Below, one piece after another: positions 10,816 through 21,800 of a DNA stretch of 64,000 bases. The first letter of the stretch is position 1. Each line of letters begins with the position of its first letter. A model generated the notes under the pieces. It did not search any database. It saw nothing but the letters and a program-made list of their open reading frames with translations, and was not told where the DNA came from. The position numbers and the translations under genes were made by a program. The DNA lies in contig NC_091255.1 of assembly GCF_042477335.2 (NCBI RefSeq), forward strand, positions 43,998,501 through 44,062,500. Reading direction: 5' to 3'. The stretch is from Ovis canadensis. Taxonomy: Eukaryota > Chordata > Mammalia > Artiodactyla > Bovidae.

Positions 10816-11000
10816 CGGCTGCAGGAGGGCCCGTTTTGCTGCACACCGCTCGCCTACGCTTCCTCCTGACAGTCCGGCGTCGTTCCAGGGAGCAGCTGCT
10901 AGTCTTGTTTTTCCCTGCACTTCCGGCAAGCCACCTTCCGCCATTTTAAAAGTTTTATTTTTTTCGTTAAGATTCTTTGATTCACTTTCTTTTTTCTCGA
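10816..11000 (-). promoter_or_regulatory. NME1: NME1 promoter with ETS and YY1 motifs
   Basis: About 105-130 bases upstream of exon 1, read on the minus strand, there is GCCGGAAGTG (10918-10927), a full ETS consensus, and AAAATGGCGG (10938-10947), a YY1-type motif. No TATA box is placed suitably. This pairing is common in TATA-less housekeeping promoters, which suits NME1. Function is inferred. Confidence 0.6.
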
Positions 11001-11267
11001 CCAAATTGGCTCCCGAGAGGTGGCGCTCACGCGAAGTCTGAAGAGCTTCTGACCTAGAAGTAGACCGCAGCCTTGTTTTTACATGTACTCGTTCTTTCCA
11101 GCCAAGCACATTTACTTATCCAAGTAGCGTCTGTGTACCAGGCGCTGTTTCAGGGTCTGGGGTATGGCAGTAAGTTTTCTTGAAGCTGGCGATGGGATTG
11201 AGAATGGGGATAAACAATAAACAAATGAGCAAATTCGTATGCAATATATTATGTAAATGCTGTTTTT

Positions 11268-11575
11268 AAAAGCAGGATTGAGGGGAAGGTTGAGAAGTGA
11301 ATCCGCCTGCCAGTGCAGGGGACAGTGGTTTGATTCCTGGTTCAGGAAGATTTCCCCATGCCAGGAGCAACTAAGACTGGGTGAGCCGCAACTGTTGAGC
11401 CCGCCCACTGCAACTACTGAAGTCCATCCACACAGCTAGAGGCCACTGTTCCACAATAAGAGAAGCTACCACAATGAGAAGCCCGGGCCCCACAACTAGA
11501 GAGTAGTTCCCCTTGATGCAACTGCAGAAAACCCAGGCAAAGCAACAAAGACCCAGCACAGCCAGAAATTAATTT
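11268..11575 (+). repeat. Long ruminant tRNA-type SINE
   Basis: Box B-like GGTTTGATTCCTGGTTC and the CAACTAAGACTGG...CCCAGCACAGCC body with a T-rich/A-rich end. Confidence 0.8.
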
Positions 11576-12130
11576 TTTTTAAGTAGCATGGAAGAGGTCA
11601 GATTTCTAAAACACATGCATACAAGCACACACATACACAGAACATCCTAGGAAGATCTGGTAAAACATTTAAATCCAAAAGACACAGGAATAAAAGTTTC
11701 CCAGTAGAAGGCCTTTATTTAAAAACAGAATTCTGAAGATATTTTTATCAAGCCAGCTTTATAATTTAACTTCATGTAGGATAAAAGAGTTTCCTCATTT
11801 TTAGGGCATGATTTTCTTTAATTTCCAATTAAGTAAATGCTTATAAGTTGTGTATGTACATTAGCCTGACTGGAGTACTAGATGTTTGGCAATTTATTGT
11901 TTGTTTTTTCTTTAAACCTTTATTTCTCATTCTGAAGTCGGTTTGTCAAACTAAAATTGCTAGTGATGATCGTGTATTGAGCCAATGCTCTCATATTGAG
12001 CCAAGCTTGAGAGCTTGACTCCTCTAGGTTTGACCCCAGAGTTGTTTGAGTCCTGTCTTACGTGTCTTGGGTTCTTCCGGTGGCACATAAGTCTACCATG
12101 GGTGATCAGATTGCAGAATTGCCGGTTCCG
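11576..12130. other. Unassigned intergenic stretch
   Basis: AT-rich; no gene or repeat recognised. Confidence 0.5.
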
Positions 12131-12609
12131 TTGGTTTTTATTTTGTATTGGAATATAGCCGATTAACAATGTTGTTGTGATAGTTTCAGGTGAACAGCAA
12201 AGGGACTCAGCCATACATATACATGTATGGATTCTCTCGAAGTCCCCCTACCATCCAGGTAGGCACATAACATCGAGTAGAGTTCCATGTGCTATACAAT
12301 AGTCCCTGTTGGTATCCGTTTTCAATAGTGTGTGCATGACCTTCAGAAGTCTCTAACTTTCCCGGCCCCCTGGCATCCATAAATTTATTTTCCAAATCTG
12401 TGCATCTCTTACTGTTTGTAAGTAAGTTCAGTTGTATCATTTCTTTTTAGATTCCAAATATAAGGGATGTTATACAATATTTCTCCTCTGTCTGATTTAC
12501 TTCACTCAGTATGACAATCTCTAGGTACATCTATGTTGCTGCAAATGGCATTATTTCATTCTTTTAATGGCTGAGTCATTTTCCATTGCATATACATACC
12601 ACATGTCTT

Positions 12610-12820
12610 GGGGCTTCCTGGGTGGCCTGAGTGGTAAAGAACCCGCATACCAGTGCAGGAGACGTAAGAGATACAGGTTCCATCCCTAGGTCAGGAAGAT
12701 TGCCTGGAGAAGGAAATGGCAACCCACTCCAGTATTCTCACCTGGAGAATCTCATGGACAGAGGAGCCTACCGGCTACAGTCCATGGGGGTCACAAAGAG
12801 TCAGACACGACTGAAACAGC
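12610..12820 (+). repeat. Bov-tA inside L1
   Basis: Full order: GGGCTTCCTGGGTGGC head, TTCCATCCCTAGGTCAGG, GAAATGGCAACCCACTCC, GAGTCAGACACGACTG. Confidence 0.92.
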
Positions 12821-14117
12821 ATGCGCTCATGCACACAATCCATTTTCTATCGACGGACATTTAGGTTGCTTCCGTGTCTCAGCTACTGTAAGCTGTGTTG
12901 CAATGAACATTGGGGTGCATGTATCTTTTCAGCTCATCTTTTTCTCTGGATATATGCCCAGGAATGGGATTACAGGGTCACATGGTAGCTCTGTTTTTAG
13001 TTTTTTAAGGAACCTCTATACTATTCTCCATAGTGGCTCTACCAATTTACATCCCCACCAACAATGTAGGAGGGTTCCCTTCTCTCCACACCCTCTCCAG
13101 CATTTGTTGTTTGTGGATTTTTTTGGTAACAGCCATTCTGACTAGGAATAGCTAGTGTGAGGTGATAGCTTATTGTAGTTTTGACTTGCATTTCTCTAAT
13201 AACTAGTGAGGTTGAACATCTTAGTGGCGTTTAACACTTTTTCGAACATCTGTTGTTCGAAATGAACATCTATTGGCCATCTGTATTTTCTCTTTGGAGA
13301 AATGTCTATTCAGGTTCTCTGCCCATTTTTCGAGTGGGTTTTTTGGTTTGATGCTGTTAAGCATCATAAGGTGTTTGTAAGTTTTGGAGACTAATCTCTT
13401 ACCGGTCACATCATTTGCAGATAGTTTCTCCCCATCTATGGGTCGTCCTTTCGTTTTGTTTCCTTTGCTGTGCGAAAGTTTTTGGATTTAAGTAGATTCC
13501 ATTTGTTTATTTTTGTTTTTACTTCCATTATTCTGGGAGATGGATTGAAAAAGATGTTGCTGTGATTTATGTAGAGAGTGTTCTGCCTGTTTTTCTCTAG
13601 GAGTTTTATAGTTTCTGGCCTCACATATAGATCTTTAATCCATTTTGAGTTTGTTTTTGTGTATGGATTTAAAGAATGATCTAATTTCACTTTTCTATGT
13701 GTGATCTAATTTCATTTTTTTAATTTCATTTTTTCCAGTTTTCCCAGCACCATTTGTTGAAGAGATTGTTTTTCCAACATTGTGCAGTCTTGCCTCCTTT
13801 GTCATAGATTAGTTGACCGTAGGTGCATGGGCTTATTTATGGGTTTTCTATCCTATTCCATGGATCTATATTTCTATTTTTGTGTCAGTACCATACTGTT
13901 TTGATGACTGTAGTATAGATATGACTGTAGTATAGCTTTGTGTTATAGTCTGAAGTCAGGGAGCCTGATTCTCCAGCTTCATTTTTCTTTTTCAAGATTG
14001 CTTTGGCTATTTGAGGTCTTTCCTGTCTCCATACAAATCTTCAGATTTTTGTTGTTGTTGTTCCAGTTCTGTGAAAAAATACCATTAGTAATCTGATAGG
14101 GATTGCACTGAATTTCT

Positions 14118-14323
14118 AACACAAATTCAGGGTATCTACCTGAAATGCAGGAGACCCGGATTCAATCCCTGGATCTGGAAGATCCCCAGGAGAAGAGAAG
14201 GGCCACCCACTCCAGTAATCTTGCCTGGAGAATTCCATGGACAGAGGAGCCTGGCAGGCTACAGTCCATGGGGTTGCAAAGAGCCAGACATGACCGAGTA
14301 ACTAACACTTTCACTTTCACTTT
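14118..14323 (+). repeat. Bov-tA (5'-truncated) inside L1
   Basis: Begins within the tRNA-like head (CTGAAATGCAGGAGACC) and ends with TTTCACTTTCACTTT. Confidence 0.9.
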
Positions 14324-14940
14324 AGATAGTATAGTCATTTTGCCAATATTGATTCTTCCAATCCACAAATACAGTATATCTTTGCATCAGTTTATGTCTT
14401 CTTTGATTTCTTTCATCAACAGCTTATAGTTTTTGGAGTACAGGTCTTTTGTCATCTTGAGTTGGCTTATTCCTAGATATTTTAGTTTAGTTTTTGATGT
14501 GATGGTAAATTGAATTGCTTCTTAAATTTCTCTTTGTGGAATTTCATTTTTAATGTATAGAAATGCAACAAATTTTTGTGTATTAATTTTGTATCACAGA
14601 ATGACCATCTCTTATTTGTGTCCCCAGTTGAGCATATAATTAATTAATAAGTGGCTTTCCTTATAGGTATAGCTGCATGAGATGAAGGCTTGCATTTACC
14701 ACTTCAGCAAGTTTCTCAGTCACCTGAGAAAATTGTTGTGGGCCATGAGGAAAGAGTCCCTACTTCAGAGCTCAGAAGCTCTCATAAAGTTTCAGGTTTG
14801 TTTGTTTGTTTTCAGTAACTCTATCAAGGTACCCAGTTCAAGGAAAAATTACAAGCCAGTCTTTCCCATAGTAACTCAGTCCCGCCTTACTCAGTATTTA
14901 ACTGAGCAAAATCTTTCCAGTCCTTAAGCTGAGGATTCAG

Positions 14941-15170
14941 TTTAGTTCAGTTGCTCAGTCATGTCCAACTCTGCAACCCCATGAATCGCAGCATGCCAGG
15001 CCTCTCTGTCCATCACCAACTCCCGGAATTCACTCAGATTCACGTCCATGGAGTCAGTGATGCCATCCAGCCATCTCATCTTCTGTCATCCCCTTCTCCT
15101 CCTGCCCCCAATCCCTCCCAGCATCAAAGTTTTTTCCAATGAGTCAACTCTTCGCATGAGGTGGCCAAAG
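14941..15170 (-). repeat. BovB 3' end
   Basis: Reverse BovB tail: TTCAGTTGCTCAGTCATGTC through CCTTCTCCTCCTGCCCCC to GAGGTGGCCAAAG. Possible duplication CTGAGGAT on both sides. Confidence 0.92.
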
Positions 15171-15247
15171 TAACCTGAGGATAACCACTTAGTATCTAAT
15201 TGAGTTTTCCTAGTGTCTTTTGCATTGAGGGTAACCTACTCAATGGG

Positions 15248-15592
15248 TTGTTGTTCAAAGTTGTTAAGTCATGTCTTGACTGTTTGTGACCCTATGGACC
15301 GCGGCACACCAGCCCTCCCTGTCTCTCACCATCTCCCAGAGTTCACTGACATTCATGTCCATTGAATCTAGCCATCTCCTCCTCTGCCACCTTCTTCTCC
15401 TTTGCCTTCAGTCTTTCCCAGCATCAGGGTCTTTTCCAACGAGTCAGCTGTTCTCATCAGCTGGCCGAAGTATTGGGGTTTCAGTTTCAGCATCAGTCCT
15501 TCCAATGAGTATTCAGGGGAGATTTCCCCTAGGAGTGACTGGTTTGATCTCCTTGCTGTCCTAGGGACTCTCAAGAGTCTTCTCTAGTCTTT
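15248..15592 (-). repeat. BovB 3' end
   Basis: Longer 3' piece, from AAGTCATGTCTTGACTG to GACTCTCAAGAGTCTTCTC; independent of the copy 80 bases to the left. Confidence 0.92.
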
Positions 15593-15887
15593 ACTTGATG
15601 CATAAACTGAGCAAAATCTTCCCAACCTTTCAACTGAGGATAACCCAGGTACTTCTTGAAATTAAGTTTCAAGAATAGCCTATTCCCCTATCAAATAAAA
15701 TTTAGTATTATCATCCAATGACAGGAGATCCTAGAACCAGGAAAGACTCACCTAAATTCATCTGGACTCCCTGTGGAGGCAGATGGGCACAAGAGGTCTC
15801 TGCTGGCACCAAGGTTCCACATACTTGTAGAATTCAGGCAAAGAAGAGGAATCTGCTCTGGTCTCTTTGTGGTCACCATAACTGTGA

Positions 15888-16893
15888 ACAACCAAAGAAA
15901 AAATCCACAACCTAAAGTTGAGAGCTACATTTTATTTGGTGGGGATTTGTAGGACTCTAAGCCCAGGAGGCAGCATCTCAAGTAACCCTAAGAGAACTGC
16001 TCCAAGGAAGTAAGGAGAGTGTCAGGTTATATAGAAGTTTTGCAACAAAGGGCAGGTAGTCTGAACATCAAAAAACATCAAAAGATTTGTAAATTAAGAA
16101 GATCATATATCACTGCATGGTGACTGCAGCCATGAAATCAAAAGACGCTTACTCCTTGGAAGAAAAGTGATGACCAACCTAGAGAGTATATTCAAAAGCA
16201 GAGACATTACTGACTAAGGCCCGTCTAGTCAAGGCTATGGTTTCTCCTGCGGTCATGTATGGATGTGAGAGTTGGACTGTGAAGAAGGCTGAGCACCGAA
16301 GAATTGATGTGTTTGAACTGTGGTGTTGGAGAAGACTCTTGAGGGTCCCTTGGACTGCAAGGAGATCCAACCAGTCCACTCTGAAGGAGATCAGCCCTGG
16401 GATTTCTTTGGAGGGAATGATGCTAAAGCTGAAGCTCCAGTACTTTGGCCATCTCATGCGAAGAGCTGACTCATTGGAAAAGACTCTGATGCTGGGAGAG
16501 ATTGGGGGCAGGAGGAGAAGGGGACGACCGAGGATGAGATGGCTGGATGGCATCACGGACTCGATGGACGTGAGTCTGAGTGAACTCCGGGAGATGGTGA
16601 TGGACAGGGAGGCCTGGCGTGCTGCGATTCATGGGGTCGCAGAGTCAGACATGACTGAGCAACTGAACTGAACTGATATGTCCCTAGTTAAGGCATTTAG
16701 CTCTTTTCTGTATATGGGATGATACTAGAGTCTGGGTTCACAGAAATCATTACTTTGATATGCACTTCAACTATCTGGGGCCAGTATCTTGTGTTTTCAC
16801 ATACCAAGTTTTCTCAGGGCTCACCAGCTCACAATTGAGGGCTGCAATCGCCGATGACTGTGACATCCTTGTTTACTGATATGGCAGGTAGAG
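15888..16893 (-). repeat. ERV LTR (minus) split by BovB
   Basis: The 3' part reads, in reverse, GGAGCAGTTCTCTTAGGGTTAC and AAATAAAATGTAGCTCTCAA, a retroviral polyadenylation region. It shares text with the plus-strand LTR at 16986-18064 (TATCAGTAAACAA, GATACTGGCCC). A BovB 3' end (16109-16676) interrupts it. Confidence 0.6.
16109..16676 (+). repeat. BovB 3' end inside LTR
   Basis: Starts in the ATCACTGCATGGTGACTGCAG region and runs to the tail GAACTGAACTGA. It retains a 144-codon open reading frame (16237-16671) from the RT C-terminal domain, starting [13 protein letters not shown]. Confidence 0.95.
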
Positions 16894-17221
16894 TTTCTCA
16901 AAACTCTACCTAAACCTCCACCTAAACCTCCCACCTTAAATGAAAAGTCACTCTAAATGGATCATAAATTTGTAAGTGTAAAAATATGTGAACAAAAAAA
17001 AGGGTTGGGGGGAATGTTGCCTGCCATTTCAGTAAACAAAGACTGTTGGCTGTCATCAAACCATTAACCATTGTAACCTCTCTAGTGGTGCACCATGAAG
17101 GGAAATCAAGAGAAAAACAGGATACTGGCCCTAGATAGTTAAGATGTATACCAAAGGAATAATTTTAGTGAAACTGCTTTTTTCCCCTCAATGTATCTCT
17201 TTTTTGTGATTATGAGTAATT

Positions 17222-17503
17222 TTTTTAAATGTTGATTTATTTTAATTAATAAGGACTGTGTTAATTTCTGCTGTACAGTGAAGTGATTCAGTTATATATG
17301 TATATATATTCATTTTCATCCTCTTTTCCATTATGTTTTGTCATAGGATATAGAATACAGTCTTCTGTGCTATACAGTAGGACCTTGTTAGTTATCCATC
17401 CTATAAATAATAATTTGCATCTGCTGATCCCAAACTCCCAGTCCTTCCCTCCTCCAACCTCCTCCCCCTTAGGAACCATAAGCCTGATTTCTAAAATTGA
17501 TTA
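17222..17503 (-). repeat. L1 3' end fragment
   Basis: Reverse of the ruminant L1 3' UTR: AATTTCTGCTGTACAGTGAA, CAGTAGGACCTTGTTAG, CCTCCCCCTTAGGAACC. Confidence 0.85.
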
Positions 17504-17513
17504 GCAGTAATCT

Positions 17514-17886
17514 TTTGATGCTTTTGAACTGTGGTGTTGGAGAAGACTCTTGAGAGTCCCTTTGACTTCAGGGAGATCCAACCAGTCTATCCTAAAGGAA
17601 ATCAGTCCTGAATATTCTTTGGAAAGACTGATGTTGAAGTTGAAACTCCAATACTTTGGCCACCTGATTCGAAGAACTGACTCACTGGAAAAGACCCTGA
17701 TGCTTGGAAAGATAGAAGGTGGGAGGAGAAGGGGATGACAGAGGATGAGATGGTTGGATGGCATCACCAACTCAATGGACAAGTGTTTGAGTAAGCTCTG
17801 GGAGTTTGTGATGGACAGGGAGGCCGGGCATGCTACAGTCCATGGGGTGGCAAAGAGTCAGACACAATTGAGCAACTGAACTGAAT
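17514..17886 (+). repeat. BovB 3' end
   Basis: From CTTTTGAACTGTGGTGTTGG to the GCAACTGAACTGA tail. AATCTTTTGATG at its left (17508) and right (17884) junctions looks like the target duplication. Confidence 0.92.
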
Positions 17887-18187
17887 CTTTTGATGTTCTA
17901 CTAACCTTTTTTTTTTTTTTAATAGCAAAAACTATATATTCTGACCTTTCCCTTACCTCTTTGGATCAGTTCCTCAGAGTTATCTGAGAGACTGTTTCCC
18001 AGCCTCAGTAAGGTCATTAAATAAACCTTAATTCATAACTTTTAGGCTGTGTGTTTCTTTTAACTATAAAAAGCTTAGAAAAACAACATGGTAAAACATC
18101 TTTAGGACCAATGGCCAGGCAGAGTTTTCAGAATGGCCACCAAAAGCACCATCCATATAAGGAAAACACTGATAAATTGGATCTTAT

Positions 18188-18672
18188 TGTTGCAGGTATG
18201 GGAACCCCTTCCTGTGCCCAAGAGTAGGCCTTTGTCTAACATTCAGAAATGAATTGTCCAAGGAAACACATAGGCTAACAAAGCAAGAGACTATTGGGAA
18301 GGTTTGCCCAGGTGGAGAGCAGCAGGGTAAGGGAAGCCAAGAGAACTGCTCTGCCGCGTGGCTTACAGTCTCAGTTTTATGGTGATGGGATTAGTTTCTA
18401 GGCTGTCTCTGGTTGGTCGTTTTGACTCAGGGTCCTTCCTGATAGCACACACATCACTTAGCCAAGATGGCTTCCAGCAAGAAGGATTCTGGGAGGACAT
18501 ATGGACTGGTTTCTCCTGTCTCTTTTTGACCTTTCCTGAATTCTTCCAGTTGGTGATGGCTTGTTAGTTCTGTGTTCCTTACGAGGATCCTCCTGTCGTA
18601 AAATTTCTCATGCAAATGGCTACTGTGGTGCCTGGCCAGGGTGGGCAGTTTCAGTCAGTGTTTGCCCTAACA
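18188..18672 (-). repeat. Solo LTR (class I ERV) in L1, 4-base target duplication
   Basis: Minus-strand ends are TGTTAGGGC and CTGCAACA. TTAT flanks both sides (18184-18187, 18673-18676), and the L1 text reads through if it is removed. Same family as 28343-28826 (shared CCTGGCCAGGCACCA and TTTACGACAGGAGG segments). Fossil. Confidence 0.9.
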
Positions 18673-18741
18673 TTATAAAAATTAAAATCTTTGGCTCTTC
18701 AAAAGACCCTGAGGAGAGGGTAAAAACACAAGCTAGAGGGT

Positions 18742-19072
18742 TGTGCTATGTTTAGTTGCTCAGTCATGTCTGACTTTTTGTGACCCCATGGACTGCAGCC
18801 TGCCAGGCTCCTCTGTGCATGAGGATTCTCCAGGCAAGAATACTGGAGTGCGTTGCCATGCCCTCCTCCAAGGGATCTTCCCAACCCAGGGATTGAACCC
18901 AGGTCTCCCACATTGCGGGTAGATTCTTTACCAGCTGAGACACCAGGGAAACCCAAGAATACTGGAGTGGGTAGCCTATCCCTTCTCCAGGGGATCTTCC
19001 TGACCCAGGAATCAAACTGGGGTCTCCTGCATTGCAGGTGGATTCTTTACCAGCTGAGCTACCAGGGAAGAC
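18742..19072 (-). repeat. Bov-tA with duplicated tRNA-like part
   Basis: One BovA tail followed by two copies of the tRNA-like head, each with a GATTCTTTACCAGCTGAG end. The duplication AGAGGGT flanks it (18735-18741, 19073-19079). Confidence 0.9.
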
Positions 19073-19292
19073 AGAGGGTGGGAAAAAATATTTGCAAGCC
19101 ACATATCCAACACAGCCCTTATATCTAGATTATACAGAGAATTCTTACAACTAAACTGTTAAAAAAAAGATCAATTAGAGAATGAGCAAAAACAAGAAAT
19201 AGACATTTCTCTTAAAGAATATACAGACAACAAATAAGCAACTGAAAAGATATTCATCATTAGCCATTAGGAAAATGTAAAAATCACAATAA

Positions 19293-19548
19293 GGACTTCC
19301 CTGGTAACCCAGTGATTAAGAATCTTCCTGCCAATACAGGGGACACGGAGTCCATCCGTGGTCTGGGAAGATTTCACATGCCATGGGGCAACCAAGCCCA
19401 TGGACCACAACTACTGAACCCTGCATACCTAGCTCCACAATGAGAGGAGCCACCTCTATGAGAAGCCCATGCTCTCCACAACTGGAGAAGTACTCAACAA
19501 GGCAGACCCAGTGCAGCTAAAGACAAACAAATAAAATTAGTTAAAAAT
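19293..19548 (+). repeat. Ruminant tRNA-type SINE
   Basis: GGACTTCCCTGGTAACCCAG start; CAACCAAGCCCATGG body; AAATAAAATTAG tail. Confidence 0.88.
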
Positions 19549-19603
19549 TATAATGAGATATCGCTAAACACCTATGATGATGGCTAAAATTTTTGAAAAA
19601 TAG

Positions 19604-19866
19604 TGATGGCATCCCACTCCAGTACTCTTGCCTGGAAAAACCCATGGACGGAAAAGCCTGGTAGGCCACAGTCCATGGAGTCTCAAAGAGTCGGACATGA
19701 CTGAGCAACCTCACTTTCACTTTTCACTTTCATGCATTGGAGAAGGAAATGGCAACCCACTCCAGTGTTCTTGCCTGGAGAATCCCAGGGATGGGGGAGC
19801 CTGGTGGGCTGCTGTCTATGGAGCCGCACAGAGTCAGACACGACTGAAGCGACTTAGCAGTAGCAG
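19604..19866 (+). repeat. Bov-A2 dimer
   Basis: Two BovA units joined by TCACTTTTCACTTTCATGCA; ends in AGCAGTAGCAGTG. Confidence 0.93.
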
Positions 19867-20088
19867 TGAAAATACCAAATACTCTCAAAGAGGTAGAGGA
19901 ACTGTATCTACTCATATACATTGCTGGCAGGAGTGTAAAGTGGTACAGCTACTCTGGAAAAATTTGGCAGTTTCTTATAAATCTAAGCATATGCTTACTG
20001 TGTGATCCAGCAATCGCACTCGTGGGTGTTTATCCCAGAGAAAGTGATTTATGTTCTGTTCACACAAAAACTTGTACACAAATTATAG

Positions 20089-20697
20089 TGTAAGCAGATA
20101 AGGTAGGGGGTCCCCAGAGAAAGAGACCTAGCGATGGTGTTTTTGACTTTAAGAGAAGCCATTTACTTTGTGATCAAAGTCTGGCCACAAGGCTTGCCCT
20201 TGAAGAGGGCTCAGTAATTACGGATTCTGAAGGAACTAAAGAATGCCGGAACAAAGAGAAAGCAATCAAGAAGCAATAGTTTATTAATAAAAGAACCCTA
20301 GATCCTGAAGGGACATGCATAACAATGTAATGCATATCTTTGAGTTCAGCAGGAACTAAGGCCCCCACCCTTGTGGAGGATGGCTATAGGCTGAGATCCC
20401 AGACTGGTCAGAACCTAAGGAATAATAATATTGACATATTCTGAACCTCATGACTTCAGTTAACAAAAGCTTGAACTCTGTCAACCTTTGTCCCAAATCT
20501 AAGCTAAATTCTCTGTTCAAGCCCCTTCATGAAGATACATGTACCCTTAGCTTAAAGCTTTCCCAATTTTGCTGTTGGGAGACACTGTTTGGGGAAATAT
20601 CCTTGGTGTTATCCTTACTAGCTGTAAGTGATAAATTCTTCCTTCTCCCACACTTTGGCTTGGATGTGTCCTTTTGCTTGACACTCACAAAGAGATG
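20089..20697 (+). repeat. Solo LTR-like element in L1
   Basis: Begins TGTAAGCAGATAAGG and ends near TGACACTCACAAAGAG, with a CATGACTTCAGTTAAC middle. L1 text flanks it on both sides. Probably an ERV LTR; class not settled. Fossil. Confidence 0.55.
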
Positions 20698-20771
20698 AAT
20701 CCAGTTTTTTAGTAAAAATAGAAGCTTTTTTTTATAATAGCCCCAAACTGGAATCAACCCAAATGTCCATG

Positions 20772-20852
20772 ATTCACTTTGCTGTACATCTAACACTAAC
20801 ACAACATTGTGAATCAATTACACTCCAATAAAAATTAAGAAACAACAACCCC
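20772..20852 (+). repeat. Young L1 3' end fragment
   Basis: Contains CTAACACAACATTGTGAATC and CTCCAATAAAAATTAAG, the ruminant L1 3' terminus, inside the older L1. Confidence 0.8.
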
Positions 20853-20872
20853 CCACCCCAAGTACAGAACAC

Positions 20873-21004
20873 TATGTGAATGTGAAGTCGCTCAGTCATG
20901 TCCAGCTCTTTGCGACCCCGTGGACTGTAGCCTAGCAGGCTCCTCCATCCATCGGATTTTCCAGGCAAGAGTACTGGAGTGGGTTGCCATTTCCTTCTCC
21001 AATG
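20873..21004 (-). repeat. BovA monomer
   Basis: GAAGTCGCTCAGTCATGTCC to TTGCCATTTCCTTCTCC, with GAACACT on both sides (20866-20872, 21005-21011 region). Confidence 0.9.
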
Positions 21005-21011
21005 GAACACT

Positions 21012-21206
21012 CCGTTCAGTTCAGTTCAGTAGCTCAGTCGTGTCCAACTCTTCGTGACCCCATGAATTGCAGCACGCCAGGCCTCCCTGTCCATCACCAA
21101 CTCCCGGAGTTCACTCAAACTCACATCCATCGAGTTGGTGATGCCATCCAGCCATCTCATCCTCGGTCATCCCCTTCTCCTCCTACCCCCAATCCCTCCC
21201 AGCATC
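21012..21206 (-). repeat. BovB 3' end
   Basis: TCAGTTCAGTTCAGTAGCTC to CCCTCCCAGCATCAC. Confidence 0.92.
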
Positions 21207-21345
21207 ACTCAACAATAAAAAAAGAAACTGCTGATACATGCCATAACTTGGGCAGATCTCAAGAGAATTATGCTGATTAAAAAAAGCAAGTAACAAAAAA
21301 AATTACTTTCTATATTATTGCATTTATATAAGATTCTTGCTGGTT

Positions 21346-21800
21346 TTAAATTTTATTTTTTTGGCAATATCACACAGCATGCAGGATTTTAGTCCCCTGA
21401 GCAGGGATCAAATCCATGTTTCCTGCCTTGGAAGCATTGGTCTTAACCACTGGACTGCCAGGGAAGTCTCTCTTGTTTTTATTTTTTAGTATTCTTTTTA
21501 ATTTTTATTTGTTTATTTTATTTTTGGCCATGCTGGGTCTTTGTCGCTTTACACAGGCTTTCTGCAGTTGCACTGAGCAGGGACTACTCTTCATCCCTGC
21601 ACGTGGGCTTCTCATTGCAGTGGCTTCTCTTGTTGTGGAGCACAGGTTGTAGGCACATGGGCTTCAGTAGTTGCAACACACAGGCTCAGTAGTTGAGGTA
21701 CATGGGCTTAGTTCCTCCTTGGCTTGTGAAATCTTGCCAGACCAGTGATTGAACCCGTGTCCCTGCATCGGCAGGTGAATTCTTATTTACTGCACGACAT
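21346..21800 (-). repeat. Two adjacent ruminant tRNA-type SINEs
   Basis: First unit ends GGACTGCCAGGGAAGTC (about 21475); second, long unit runs from TATTTTTGGCCATGCTGGG to GTGAATTCTTATTTACTGC. ATTCTTG flanks the pair. Confidence 0.8.

Larger units (their letters stand above)
12136..14597 (-). mobile_element. 5'-truncated L1 LINE with two SINE insertions
   Basis: On the plus strand it reads as the reverse of L1 3' UTR and ORF2: the typical TTCACTCAGTATGACAATCT region near 12500, CCCACCAACAATGTAGGAGGGTT-type text at 13050, and the ORF2 interior to about 14597. Reading frames are broken, so it is inactive. Bov-tA copies sit at 12610-12820 and 14118-14323; L1 text resumes on both sides. Confidence 0.9.
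14660..15887 (-). mobile_element. Probable fossil ERV leader/internal sequence, broken
   Basis: This non-coding stretch lies just inside the minus-strand LTR at 15888-16893 and may be its leader. An AACTGAGCAAAATCTTYCCA...TGAGGAT segment occurs twice (near 14901 and 15606), separated by two BovB-derived insertions. No retroviral protein can be recognised, so the assignment rests on position. Confidence 0.35.
16986..18064 (+). repeat. ERV LTR (plus) inserted in L1, itself interrupted
   Basis: Shares segments with the minus LTR at 15888-16893. Ends in a GTTCCTCAGAGTTATCTGAG ... AAATAAACCTTAATTC polyadenylation region. It holds a minus L1 3' end (17222-17503) and a BovB 3' end (17514-17886). 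Fossil; exact left end uncertain. Confidence 0.65.

Noticed and set aside
16237-16671. 144-codon frame looking like a gene
   Set aside because: It is the C-terminal part of BovB reverse transcriptase within a truncated copy; similar frames occur at 27832, 55846 and 59001.
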